64,000 bases of DNA. It comes from Rhodococcus_F sp040656415. Lineage in GTDB: Bacteria; Actinomycetota; Actinomycetes; Mycobacteriales; Mycobacteriaceae. The notes below the pieces were generated by a model, which was not told where the DNA came from, ran no database searches, and saw only the letters and a program-made list of their open reading frames with translations. Every line of letters begins with the position of its first letter. The stretch's first letter is position 1. Of the stretch, positions 33,749 through 42,690 are shown one piece after another. The position numbers and the translations under genes are program-made. Where the stretch lies: assembly GCF_040656415.1 (NCBI RefSeq), contig NZ_JBFAMC010000006.1:62001-126000 (forward strand). Direction: 5' to 3'.

Positions 33749-35926
33749 TCAGTGCTTGACCTCGAGCGCAGAGAGGTCGTCGTCAGCTGACTGTGCCTTG
33801 CCGTCGTCGGCCGCTGCCCGATTGCCCGCAGTCCGCGCTCGAAGGAACGCAGGACCCCACCAATTGGCCTCACCCATGAGCTTGACCAGGGCGGGCACGA
33901 GCAGCATCCGCACCACGGTGGCATCGAGTGCGAGGGCGATGATCATCGCCATTCCGATGAACCGCATCGGCGTCAACTCCGAGAGAGTGAAGGCACCGGT
34001 GACGAGGATCAGCAGTGTTGCCGCGGCGGTGACAACGCGGCCGGTTCGGGTGGCACCCACGAGGATCGCTTCTTCGGTTGTGGCGCCGGCCTGTTTGGCC
34101 TCGACCATCCGCGAGATGAGGAACACTTCGTAGTCGGTGGACAGTCCGAACACCACCGAGATCACCAGGACCACCATTCCCGCCGGCAGGGGTCCTTGGC
34201 TGACATCGAAGACGTCGACGAGATGGCCGTCGTAGAACACGAGCGTGAGGATGCCAAATGTCGCGGCCAGACTCATGAACGCCACCGCAACCGCCTTGAT
34301 CGGCAGGACGATCGAGCCGAACGCCAGGAGCATCAGCAGGAATGTGGCGATAGCCATGATGGCGAGCATCACCGGGAGCCAGGTGATGATGGCATCGACG
34401 CCGTCTGCGGTGATTGCGGTCAGGCCGCCGATCTGAACGCTGATCCCTGCTGGTGTTTCGAGGCCGCGTATCTGCTCCACTACCTTCATCGCGTCCTGCG
34501 AACGGTCGGGAACGGAGAGACGTGCCTGTATGACGGTCATGTCATCTTTGCTGCCGGCGAAGATGACGTCCGTGACGCCGTCGACTCCCGACACGTCGCG
34601 ATGTAGTTGGCTGATCGCGGCCGAGGTGGGCGTGGCGCCGTCCGTACTGCGGGCGAGGATGATGACTCCGCCGTTGGCGGCGGGCAATTCCGCGGCCAGG
34701 CTCTCCGCGCCGAGACGGGCGGAACTGTCCGGGGGAAGCGCGGTGTGATCGACATCGCCGAGCTTGACACCGAGTACCGGTGATGCGACCAGCAGAAGCA
34801 CGGAGACGATTCCGAACGCCACCGCACCGGGGCGGCGGAGTACGGCGCTGGTGATCCGCCCCCAGAACCGCCGCGCCCTGGCCTCACCTCGCTCGAATGT
34901 GTCCTTGCGCCAACTCCACTTCCCGATACGGTGGCCGAGCAGAGCGAGCGCCGCAGGCAGTGCCGTCAGCGATGTCGCTGCGGCCACGGCGACGGCCGAC
35001 ATGGCGCCGAATCCCAGAGACTTGAGTACGGCTTGCGGGAAAACCAAAGTTCCGGCAAATGCACACATGAGCAGCAGTGCGGAGAACGCGATGGTGCGCC
35101 CGGCAGTGCTCAGAGTTCGGGTGAGCGCGGATTCGACGTCGGCGCCGTCGCGGGCCAGCTCCTCCCGGAATCGGCTGACTATGAATAGTCCGTAATCGAT
35201 GGCCAACCCGAGCCCGAGCAGGGACGCGATGTTGACGGCGAAGACGTTGACGTCGACGAACTCGGAGATCAGCCGCAGCGAGGCCAGTGCGCCGAGAATG
35301 GACATGAATCCGACGGCCACCGGCAGGGACGCGGCCACGAGGCCGCCGAAGACCACGACCAGAACCGCGAGCGTGACCGGTAGTGACAACATCTCGGCGA
35401 ACAACAGATCGCGCTCGGACTGTTCGTTGATTTCCTGAGCGAGAGCAGTGAACCCGGTGATCTCGGCGTCGATACCTGGCACGGTGAGGTGCGGTGCGAT
35501 GTCGGTGAACGCGGCGAGGCGTTCGTTCTCGTCTCCGGCAGCGAATACCAGTGCCAGTGCCTTGGTGCTGTCTTCGGAACGCAGGAACTCTGCGCCGATC
35601 GGGGTGTTCCAATAGGTGACTACGGGGCGGTCCAACAGCTCGGCGTCGATCCCATCGATGCTCCGGTGTACTTCGTCGCCCAGGTCGTCGATGCTGTGGC
35701 CGTCCGGAACTGTGTACACGGCCACCACATCCGGTGTCTGCCGTCCGACGTGCTGCTCCAGGAGTTTCTCGACCTGAACGGACTCGCTACCCGGGTCGGA
35801 GTAGCCGCCCGCACCCAGGTTGTTCATCACGGACGAGCCCCATGCTCCTGCGAGCAGAACTATGGCAATGGTGCTCAGCAGTATCGTCCAGCGCCGCCGC
35901 AAGACTATCGAGGCCCAGTAGTTCAC
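33749..35926 (-). CDS. MMPL-family (RND) lipid transporter at the end of the beta-lactone cluster
   Basis: 725 residues. RND/MMPL architecture in two halves: an N-terminal helix (LRRRWTILLSTIAIVLLAGAWG), a periplasmic domain, five helices including the Asp-containing LGLGLAIDYGLFIVSRFREEL, then a second helix-domain-helices set with FGLSTDYEVFLISRM. MMPL proteins export lipids and lipidic metabolites in actinobacteria. GTG 35926 overlaps the formyltransferase stop (GTGA), so it belongs to the lst-like operon and is the likely exporter of its lipophilic product. I do not recall a transporter in the core lst set of Streptomyces, so this may be a variant. Confidence 0.88.
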   Translation of the reverse strand: MNYWASIVLRRRWTILLSTIAIVLLAGAWGSSVMNNLGAGGYSDPGSESVQVEKLLEQHVGRQTPDVVAVYTVPDGHSIDDLGDEVHRSIDGIDAELLDRPVVTYWNTPIGAEFLRSEDSTKALALVFAAGDENERLAAFTDIAPHLTVPGIDAEITGFTALAQEINEQSERDLLFAEMLSLPVTLAVLVVVFGGLVAASLPVAVGFMSILGALASLRLISEFVDVNVFAVNIASLLGLGLAIDYGLFIVSRFREELARDGADVESALTRTLSTAGRTIAFSALLLMCAFAGTLVFPQAVLKSLGFGAMSAVAVAAATSLTALPAALALLGHRIGKWSWRKDTFERGEARARRFWGRITSAVLRRPGAVAFGIVSVLLLVASPVLGVKLGDVDHTALPPDSSARLGAESLAAELPAANGGVIILARSTDGATPTSAAISQLHRDVSGVDGVTDVIFAGSKDDMTVIQARLSVPDRSQDAMKVVEQIRGLETPAGISVQIGGLTAITADGVDAIITWLPVMLAIMAIATFLLMLLAFGSIVLPIKAVAVAFMSLAATFGILTLVFYDGHLVDVFDVSQGPLPAGMVVLVISVVFGLSTDYEVFLISRMVEAKQAGATTEEAILVGATRTGRVVTAAATLLILVTGAFTLSELTPMRFIGMAMIIALALDATVVRMLLVPALVKLMGEANWWGPAFLRARTAGNRAAADDGKAQSADDDLSALEVKH

Positions 35927-36618
35927 GAGTGCACGCTTTCGGTCGTGGCAGGTACCGCGAGCGCGGCTGCCAGCTCGGGGTACAGGTGGGTGAACACACC
36001 CAGGTTGGCGGCGCGTTCGAAGCCGGGATTGCCGCGATGACTGGCCAGCTCTTTCAGGCGTGCGCGCCCGTAGTAGCCGCCGCTGGAGGAGGGCGAATCG
36101 ACCGGCGTGAGCGTTGCCGATACCGCGAGGTCGAGATTGCGTTCGAACAGGGTGTGGCAGGCGCGCAGTCCGGTCAACATCACCTCTTGAAACCGGTCTT
36201 GCGGTGAAATCGGGAACTCTTCGACATCGAGGACGGCGCCGGTGTCGATACCTCGGTCGACCTCGTGGAGCGTTGCTGCGTAATGGGTTTCATCATTGAG
36301 GAGTGCGTGTGTGATCGCGATTTCAGGTAGACCCCGGTATGCGGGGAGCGGCCCGTTGTGGATGTTGTAGATCCGTAGGCCGAGGTCGAGAACTGGGGCA
36401 CGCAGGATAGACGGGTTGTTGATCGACCACACCACGTCGTCGCTGCACGCTGCCTCGATCATCGCAGCCACAGAATTGACATCGTCGACTTCGGCGATGG
36501 GAAACCCATCCGGACATGTTTCTTCCGGACGGACGCAGACGAGATCGACACTGTGGCCCGAATTCGCGGCGGAGCGGACGGCACGCCAGAGCAGAGAACC
36601 TCCGCCGATGAAAATCAT
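35923..36618 (-). CDS. LstF-like N-formyltransferase
   Basis: 231 residues, matching the catalytic N-terminal domain of methionyl-tRNA and sugar N-formyltransferases. Catalytic residues are Asn85 and His87 in YNIHNGPLPAYRG, and Asp125 in RGIDTGAVLD, equivalent to the Asn-His-Asp triad that uses N10-formyltetrahydrofolate. It lacks the tRNA-binding C-terminal domain, so it is not the housekeeping Fmt. It overlaps the NRPS gene (ATGA) and should formylate the amino group of the amino acid that the NRPS attaches to the beta-lactone, as proposed for LstF in lipstatin. Confidence 0.85.
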   Translation of the reverse strand: MIFIGGGSLLWRAVRSAANSGHSVDLVCVRPEETCPDGFPIAEVDDVNSVAAMIEAACSDDVVWSINNPSILRAPVLDLGLRIYNIHNGPLPAYRGLPEIAITHALLNDETHYAATLHEVDRGIDTGAVLDVEEFPISPQDRFQEVMLTGLRACHTLFERNLDLAVSATLTPVDSPSSSGGYYGRARLKELASHRGNPGFERAANLGVFTHLYPELAAALAVPATTESVHS

Positions 36619-39600
36619 GCCCGGACCCCATTCTCGCGCGCGGACATCGCGGCGGCATGTACCTCGGTCAGGGTCATGTTGGTGACAAGACCCTCGAGTT
36701 GCTTGACGAACAGTGCCTCGCCGGCAGGACCGACGATGGTGGACGAGATCCTGGAGAGCATTTCGAGGGAGGCGAGCGAGTCGCCGCCGAGCACGAAAAA
36801 GTCCGAGTCCGGCGTCAGCTTGTCGGGGGTGATTTCGAGGATCGCGGCCCAGATCGCGACGATCTGGGCGAGCTCTTCTCCCTCGCCGCCTGCCGACTGT
36901 GCCGACGGTGATTCGCTGGACTCCCCTTGGCCCGCGTTCGGGATGCTCGACAGGCGTGCCAGGTCCAGTTTGCCGTTGGCGTTGAGGGGAAGAGTGTCGA
37001 CGACCTGGATCGTGGCCGGGATCATGTAGGGAGGCAGCTGCTTTGCCAGCTGCTCGCGCACGGCGACTATATCGATGTCGGCGTCTGTATGTGCGACGAC
37101 GTAGGCGATGAGCGCGTTGCCGCCGGACTCGGTCCGGCGGCCGAGGACTGCGGCCCGGTCTATTCCGTGCACCCGTTCAAGGGTGGCCTGCACTTCTCCG
37201 GGTTCGACTCTGTTGCCGCGGATCTTGACCTGGTCGTCGACACGACCGACGAAATCGAGAGTTTCGCCGGGCAGCACCCGTCCGAGGTCGCCGGTACGGT
37301 AGACCCGTTCGCCACCGGGCAAGGTGATGAACCGCTCGGCGGTCAGGTCGGGGCGACCGAGGTACTCGCGGCCCACCTGCGGGCCGCCGAAATACAGTTC
37401 GCCGATCTCCCCTGGCGCAACGGGTTGCCGGTGCTCATCGAGAACGAAGACGGGAGTGTTGGCGCAGGGCGGGCCGATGGGAACCGACGGCGCGTTCGGG
37501 TCCGGGTCGCTGCCTATTACGTGGGTGGTGCAGGCGATGGACATCTCGGCCGGTCCGTAGCTGTTGACCAGTCGGGTTCCGGGGCCGAAGAATTCGCGTG
37601 CTCGCGCGGCGAGTCCGGGCAGGAGGCGTTCACCTGCGATGATCACCGTGCGTGGGCTGGGCGGGGCAATGCCCAGCCGGAGGATGGTCTCGAGCAGGCT
37701 CGGGGTGAACAGGAAGGTGTTGGCACCCGACTCGCACAGCATTTCCTCGAGCGACAGATGCGAAATATCCTGGGGAACAAGGGTGAGCGATCCTCCAGTC
37801 AGCAAGGAACTGAAGAACGCGCAACAGGCCAGGTCCGCCGCTGGGGTGTGGTGGTGGGCATACCGGGTCTCCGGGCCGAGGTGCCACCACTCGATGGCGG
37901 TATCGACGAAGTTGACCAGGCCGCGGTGCGGAATGAGGACGCCCTTGGGCCGACCCGTCGACCCGGAAGTGTAGGTGACATAGGCGATATCGTCGCCACT
38001 GATTGTCGTCGTCACCGGTGATTCTGTGTGGGTCGGGAGATCGTCGAGATCCAAGACGGGGATGTCGGTATCGATCAGGTGCTGGTGTTCACGCCCGGAC
38101 AGCAGGATCTGGGCACCCGAGTCGGCCAGGATTGCGGCGAGGCGGTCGCTGGGGTGCTTCGGGTCCAGTGCCAGAAACGCCGCACCGGCGCGCATGATGC
38201 CGAGCTGTCCGGCCACCGCCGCGGGGGTGCGTCCGGAGAGGATCGCGACGACCCCACCGGTGCCGACTCCATGATCGGCAAGGGTGGCCGCGATCGCGTC
38301 GGTCCAGTCGTCGAGCTGGCGGTAGGTGTACTCGCCGCCGGGTCCGCTGACCGCCACGGCATCAGGGGTGGCAGAAGCATGGCGGCGGAACCGGCTGTCG
38401 GCGGTATCCGCTGTCGGCGCCGTGGTGAGGGTCGGTAGCGCAGGTTCGACGGCGGCGGGTGCCCCAGACTCTGCGTCAGGTGTGGAGAGTGCGTCAGTGA
38501 GGCGGTCGAGAAGCGCGTCGAGGCGCTCACTGACGCCGTCGCCTGCGCGGCAGGAGACACCGACTTCGGTGGTGGAGCCTGTTTCGGAGATGACGAACGA
38601 CATCGGTACGAGCCCGGTGTGCACCGGTAGGGGGCGCGCGCTCGTGGCGATGAAGCCGGGCGCCGACAGCTCGTCCAGGTCGATCTTCCCGGCGTGTGAG
38701 ACTATCGCCGAGACCAGGTTTCGGTTCATACGGGCACCGAAACGGTGAGCTGTGGTGACGATGGCACGAGTGACCGGTGCGGGAAGCCGTGCGAGGCCGC
38801 CGTTGTCCATCTCGGCGAGTTCGCGACGGTCAACGAGCTGGGTGAGGATCTGAGCGTGGACTTGCTGCCACGTGACCCCGGGGTTGACGTCGACGAACAG
38901 CGGTAGAGCAAGATTCGCGGTCGATCGAATCGCCGGATCGTGACGGCGGAGGTCTACCGGCACCATGAAACGGGCCGGGATATCGAGTTCCTGAGTGAGG
39001 TGGGCACAAATCCGGGCGACCACGGCCGGTGTCGTGGCCGCAATGCTGCGGTGCCGCCACAAGAACCGGGAATCGCGGGGAGCAGGCCCGGTGGAGCCGA
39101 GCGGGGCCCGGCGGGTCGGCAACAGCTTGGTGGGTGCGCCGTCGGCACCGATGCGGGCGACGAGGTCATGGTCTGCAGTCGGATCCTGTGCTCCGAGCGG
39201 TTCTTCGCCCCTCAGTACCCGGAAGATATCCCCCGTCCACAAGCCGAGGCCCTTGGCGTCCATCACACCGTGGAACGCTCGGACGATGATGGTGGTCTGC
39301 GAAGCGGCGCGGGCCAGGACAACCTCGGTCGTGGCGCGTTCGTCGGCGCCGAGACTGCTCTGGAGGATCGGATCACTGTCGAGATCATCGAAGTCGATGG
39401 AGTGATCGATGACCCGCACACGTGGGGTGCGATTCGAATCGATCCAGTTCCGACCGTCGCGGACCAGCCTCGAGCCCGGACAAGCCGCAGACGCCTGATC
39501 GACGGCGGCCTCTAGCGCGGCGGGACTGACCACACCGGTGCCGGTGACGACCAGCTGGATCGCGAACGGCGCGGCGAGCCGCTGCGTCGCGAGATAGAGC

Positions 39601-39647
39601 TGCTCGGTTGCGGAGATCGGGCGCTGAAACGGGGCGGTCGCGGTCAC
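36615..39647 (-). CDS. LstE-like single-module NRPS (condensation-adenylation-carrier)
   Basis: About 1010 residues. Residues 1-410: condensation/PapA-like domain with AFHGVMDA, which keeps the second His and the Asp of HHxxxDG but lacks the first His. Residues about 425-890: adenylation domain with YTSGSTGRPKG, NSYGPAEMSIACTT, YRTGDLGR and LNANGKLDL. Residues about 915-990: carrier protein with FFVLGGDSLASLEML. There is no thioesterase. It should load one amino acid and esterify it onto a hydroxy lipid. A TTG 30 bases upstream could start it, but GTG 39647 has AAAAGAGA before it. By my alignment the A-domain pocket reads about D-L-C-L-I-A-S-I-A-K, which I cannot match to a known code. Confidence 0.88.
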   Translation of the reverse strand: MTATAPFQRPISATEQLYLATQRLAAPFAIQLVVTGTGVVSPAALEAAVDQASAACPGSRLVRDGRNWIDSNRTPRVRVIDHSIDFDDLDSDPILQSSLGADERATTEVVLARAASQTTIIVRAFHGVMDAKGLGLWTGDIFRVLRGEEPLGAQDPTADHDLVARIGADGAPTKLLPTRRAPLGSTGPAPRDSRFLWRHRSIAATTPAVVARICAHLTQELDIPARFMVPVDLRRHDPAIRSTANLALPLFVDVNPGVTWQQVHAQILTQLVDRRELAEMDNGGLARLPAPVTRAIVTTAHRFGARMNRNLVSAIVSHAGKIDLDELSAPGFIATSARPLPVHTGLVPMSFVISETGSTTEVGVSCRAGDGVSERLDALLDRLTDALSTPDAESGAPAAVEPALPTLTTAPTADTADSRFRRHASATPDAVAVSGPGGEYTYRQLDDWTDAIAATLADHGVGTGGVVAILSGRTPAAVAGQLGIMRAGAAFLALDPKHPSDRLAAILADSGAQILLSGREHQHLIDTDIPVLDLDDLPTHTESPVTTTISGDDIAYVTYTSGSTGRPKGVLIPHRGLVNFVDTAIEWWHLGPETRYAHHHTPAADLACCAFFSSLLTGGSLTLVPQDISHLSLEEMLCESGANTFLFTPSLLETILRLGIAPPSPRTVIIAGERLLPGLAARAREFFGPGTRLVNSYGPAEMSIACTTHVIGSDPDPNAPSVPIGPPCANTPVFVLDEHRQPVAPGEIGELYFGGPQVGREYLGRPDLTAERFITLPGGERVYRTGDLGRVLPGETLDFVGRVDDQVKIRGNRVEPGEVQATLERVHGIDRAAVLGRRTESGGNALIAYVVAHTDADIDIVAVREQLAKQLPPYMIPATIQVVDTLPLNANGKLDLARLSSIPNAGQGESSESPSAQSAGGEGEELAQIVAIWAAILEITPDKLTPDSDFFVLGGDSLASLEMLSRISSTIVGPAGEALFVKQLEGLVTNMTLTEVHAAAMSARENGVRA

Positions 39648-39695
39648 TGGATCTCTTTTCGGCGAGGGCAGGAACAAGATGGAGTGAAGTCGGGG

Positions 39696-40736
39696 TCAGG
39701 ACAGATCGCGAGTCAATCTGGCCAGGCCGCCTTGTGCGTCGACCCACTCCCTGAATCGATGCATCCCGGCTGTGCGGTCGATGACGGGCGTGTAGCCGAA
39801 GTCCCGTTCGGCGGCGCTGGTGTCGAACGTCGCCGAGCGTGTCATCAGTGCAAACACGTACATCGACAGCGGCGGCGAATAGCGGCCTGCGAGGTACGGG
39901 ATGGTCCACACGCGGTCGAGGACCTTCACGATCGCGGAGGCCACGCGCGGGTTCACGCTCCGGTCGGGCATGGTGAACCCGAAGTCCTGGCAGACCTCGG
40001 CCATGTACGGCCAGATGTTGGTGACTTCGGCGTCGGCGATGAAGTACGCCTTGCCGCCGATGTTGTCGGAGCCGGCCGCCTTGATGGTCGCGTCGACGAT
40101 GTTGTCGACGTGGCACAGTGAGGCGAACACGTCCCGGCCGCCGGACAGGTTCGGCAGCGTCCCGGCATGGGCGCGGGCGAGGAGCCGGATGATCGGACCC
40201 GAGCGGTCGCCGGGCCCCCAGATCGCCCGTGGCCGGAGCGCGCAGGTTGTGAATCCGTCCTCGTTTGCGGCAAGGACGGACTGCTCGGCTGCGGCCTTGG
40301 TTTCCGAATAGAGGTTGAGGAACTTCGTGGGATACGGCGCGGTCTCGTCAAGATTGATCTGGTCGCCACCGTCGTAGCTCATCAGCGCGCTCGGGCTCGA
40401 GATGAACACGAACCGCTTGGCACCATTGGATTTGGCTGCCGCGAGCAGCACGCGGGTCGCCGTGATGTTCTCCTGCTCGAACTGGGCGCGGGTCCCGCGC
40501 TCGTCGACGCGGGCAGCGCTGTGGACGACCACATCGATTCCGCGGGTGGCGGCTTCGAGGGATGCGGGGTCGGTCAGGTCGCCGTATCGGATCCGAAACG
40601 CCGACGTGTCGCCGAGGTCTGTGAGTCGGCTGGTCTTTCGGACGAGGATCGATACGTCGTGCTCGCCGTCGTCGGCGAGACGGCGCGCGATGTTGCCGCC
40701 GAGGAACCCGGATGCTCCGGTGACGAGGAACTTCAC
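39696..40736 (-). CDS. LstD/OleD-like NAD(P)-dependent beta-keto reductase
   Basis: 346 residues of the extended SDR / 3-beta-hydroxysteroid dehydrogenase-like family: VKFLVTGASGFLGGNIARRL, VVHSAARVDERG, FISSPSALMSY, catalytic YSETKAAAEQ and LRPRAIWGPGD. In ole and lst/nlt pathways the homologue reduces the 2-alkyl-3-keto acid made by OleA-type enzymes to the beta-hydroxy acid. GTG 40736 overlaps the stop of the 98-aa gene (GTGA); the frame runs further upstream only antisense to that gene. Confidence 0.87.
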   Translation of the reverse strand: MKFLVTGASGFLGGNIARRLADDGEHDVSILVRKTSRLTDLGDTSAFRIRYGDLTDPASLEAATRGIDVVVHSAARVDERGTRAQFEQENITATRVLLAAAKSNGAKRFVFISSPSALMSYDGGDQINLDETAPYPTKFLNLYSETKAAAEQSVLAANEDGFTTCALRPRAIWGPGDRSGPIIRLLARAHAGTLPNLSGGRDVFASLCHVDNIVDATIKAAGSDNIGGKAYFIADAEVTNIWPYMAEVCQDFGFTMPDRSVNPRVASAIVKVLDRVWTIPYLAGRYSPPLSMYVFALMTRSATFDTSAAERDFGYTPVIDRTAGMHRFREWVDAQGGLARLTRDLS

Positions 40737-41029
40737 TCGGGGATCTCCTTCGTGTGCGACTGTTTGGTCGGCTGCTGCGTGGTCCACCAGGTCATGCCGA
40801 ACAGCATCGTCAGGGCGGCGGTGGCGACCGGCGACCGTTGCCCGCCGCTGGCCCGCAGCGCGGCCGGGATCTGCGCGGCGTGCACGACGATGCTGAGGAA
40901 CGCATCGATCCACCAGGTCGTCCGGGCGAGGGGGTGTTGGAGCGGACGCTTGCGGGCGGCGCGGATGGCACCGTAAGCGAGGTAGAGCCATCCGGCGATC
41001 GGGATAGCGCGCAGCAGAAGTGTTTTCAT
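40733..41029 (-). CDS. 98-aa membrane protein inside the beta-lactone operon
   Basis: 98 residues with an N-terminal hydrophobic segment (LLRAIPIAGWLYLAYGAI), a second around WIDAFLSIVVHAAQIPAAL and a third near PVATAALTMLFGMTWW, then a hydrophilic tail. It overlaps the ligase stop (ATGA) and the reductase start (GTGA), so it is translated with them. I know no counterpart in the six-gene lst operon. Possible roles are membrane anchoring of the pathway or export; this rests on context alone. Confidence 0.75.
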   Translation of the reverse strand: MKTLLLRAIPIAGWLYLAYGAIRAARKRPLQHPLARTTWWIDAFLSIVVHAAQIPAALRASGGQRSPVATAALTMLFGMTWWTTQQPTKQSHTKEIPE

Positions 41030-42690
41030 CGAGTCACCACCGCATGTCGGTCCAACTCGGTCGAGGCCCAGGCAGCAAGTTGCTCACGACCGATCTTGGC
41101 GTTGTGTCGGATATCTACTGGAAAGCGCGGGTGAATGAGAAAGGTGTCGATTTCAGCGGACAACGGGTTCTCGGCGGCCCGGGCTCGTACCGCGGCCAAC
41201 GTCTCGACCGGATTCGCGCCGGGGGCGAGTTCGATGCACAGCACCGGCCGCTGTCGGGGGCGTTCGCCGACCCCTACGAGTGCGGTGCGGGCGACACCGT
41301 CCACTGCGCTGAAGATCTGCTCGACCTGCACGGGATACAGGACACCGCTGCTGGTACCGACGCGCTGGGACTTGCGGCCGCAGAACCAGATTCGGCCTTG
41401 GCTGTCGATCCGGCCGAGGTCTCCGGTGCGATGCCAGACCCGGTCTCCGTCACGGATCTTCCCGATCAGGTTCGCTTCTGGAGGCCAGAAGTAGCGGGTA
41501 CTGACGTTCGGACCGGAAACGACGATCTCCCCCACCCCGACGTCCAGCGGTTGAGCCTGGCTCCAGCGCGGCAGCGGATCGTCGTCAACGGCGATGATGC
41601 GCACCTCGACACCGTCGACAGGTCGACCGATGCAGGTGCCGGCTCCACCCCTGGCCTGGTCTGTCAGCCCCGAGAGCAATTCACGTGACTCGATCGACGA
41701 CATCGGGATCGCCTCGGTGGCCCCGTAACCGGCGTGGACCTGAGCCGCGTCCGGAAGTACGTCGCGCAATCCGGTGATGACTCTGTCGGGGACCGGGGCA
41801 CCTCCCGAGAACACCGCGCGGACCGTCGACATCGTCGACTTGTGGGTGCGGGCGTGCTCGAGTAGCGGGCCAAGTACCGCGGGTGAGGCGAATAGTGTGG
41901 CCACGTCGAACCGGTTGATCGCGTTGACGACATGCAGCGGATTGGTGGCACCGACCTGACTGGGAATCAGTGGCGGGAGCACGATTCGGGCACCGAGGAG
42001 CAGGTAGAGCATGCCGAACATCGGAAGGGTGACCAGCGCGGACTCATCCTCGGTGACTGCGGTCATCGACTGGGTCTGCGCCAGCATCGCTTCGAGGTTG
42101 CCATGCGTCAGTTCGACCGCCTTCGCCGGTCCGGTCGAGCCGGTCGTGAACGCGATCATCAACAGATCATCGGCGGCTGGAATTGCGTGCTGCGGTGCGC
42201 GGCGGTTGGGGATACGTCCGGCGGAGGCGAGAGTGCGGCCCCTCCACGCCCAGCGGCGTCCGACCGTGACAGTCGCCCGCACATTGGGGAACGCGCGCCG
42301 GAACAGCACGCGCACGGCATGGGCCTGCGGGATCCCGATGAAGGCTTGGGGGTCGACGGCAGCCAGGCAGCGCAGCATGGGACGCAATCCCATTCCCGGG
42401 TCGATGACCACTGGGACTGCCCGGGCCTTGAACAACCCGAAAAGGATCGCGTACAACTCCGGGCCCGGGTTGACGAGCACGATCGTCCGGGTACCCGCCG
42501 CAATGCCGTCAGCGGTGAACTGTTCGGCCAGGGCATCCGACCAGGCGTCGAGTTCGGCGAACGTCAGATCGGTATAGCTGGGCAACGCGTCGGTCGGGCC
42601 GTCGGCGTAGGTCACCGCGGCCGCGCCCGGCCGACGACGGGCGATATCCGACAGTCTGTCGAGCCAGCAGGTGAGGCCGGATCTGGTCAT
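41026..42690 (-). CDS. LstC/OleC-like AMP-dependent ligase, probable beta-lactone synthetase
   Basis: 554 residues of the ANL superfamily: TTGSTGPAKAVELTHGN (P-loop), GYGATEAIPMSS, WHRTGDLGRIDSQGRIWFCGRKSQRV and a C-terminal RHNAKIGREQLAAW lysine region. OleC-type homologues adenylate a 2-alkyl-3-hydroxy acid and close the beta-lactone instead of making a CoA thioester. The flanking OleA- and OleD-like genes point to that activity, not to ordinary acyl-CoA synthesis. ATG 42690 overlaps the preceding stop (TGATG); the GTG one codon upstream is possible. Confidence 0.87.
   Translation of the reverse strand: MTRSGLTCWLDRLSDIARRRPGAAAVTYADGPTDALPSYTDLTFAELDAWSDALAEQFTADGIAAGTRTIVLVNPGPELYAILFGLFKARAVPVVIDPGMGLRPMLRCLAAVDPQAFIGIPQAHAVRVLFRRAFPNVRATVTVGRRWAWRGRTLASAGRIPNRRAPQHAIPAADDLLMIAFTTGSTGPAKAVELTHGNLEAMLAQTQSMTAVTEDESALVTLPMFGMLYLLLGARIVLPPLIPSQVGATNPLHVVNAINRFDVATLFASPAVLGPLLEHARTHKSTMSTVRAVFSGGAPVPDRVITGLRDVLPDAAQVHAGYGATEAIPMSSIESRELLSGLTDQARGGAGTCIGRPVDGVEVRIIAVDDDPLPRWSQAQPLDVGVGEIVVSGPNVSTRYFWPPEANLIGKIRDGDRVWHRTGDLGRIDSQGRIWFCGRKSQRVGTSSGVLYPVQVEQIFSAVDGVARTALVGVGERPRQRPVLCIELAPGANPVETLAAVRARAAENPLSAEIDTFLIHPRFPVDIRHNAKIGREQLAAWASTELDRHAVVTR

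Noticed and set aside
36615..39647. Siderophore NRPS
   Set aside because: Single module without Cy, epimerase or thioesterase and no iron transport or salicylate/DHB genes; neighbours are lipid-condensing enzymes.
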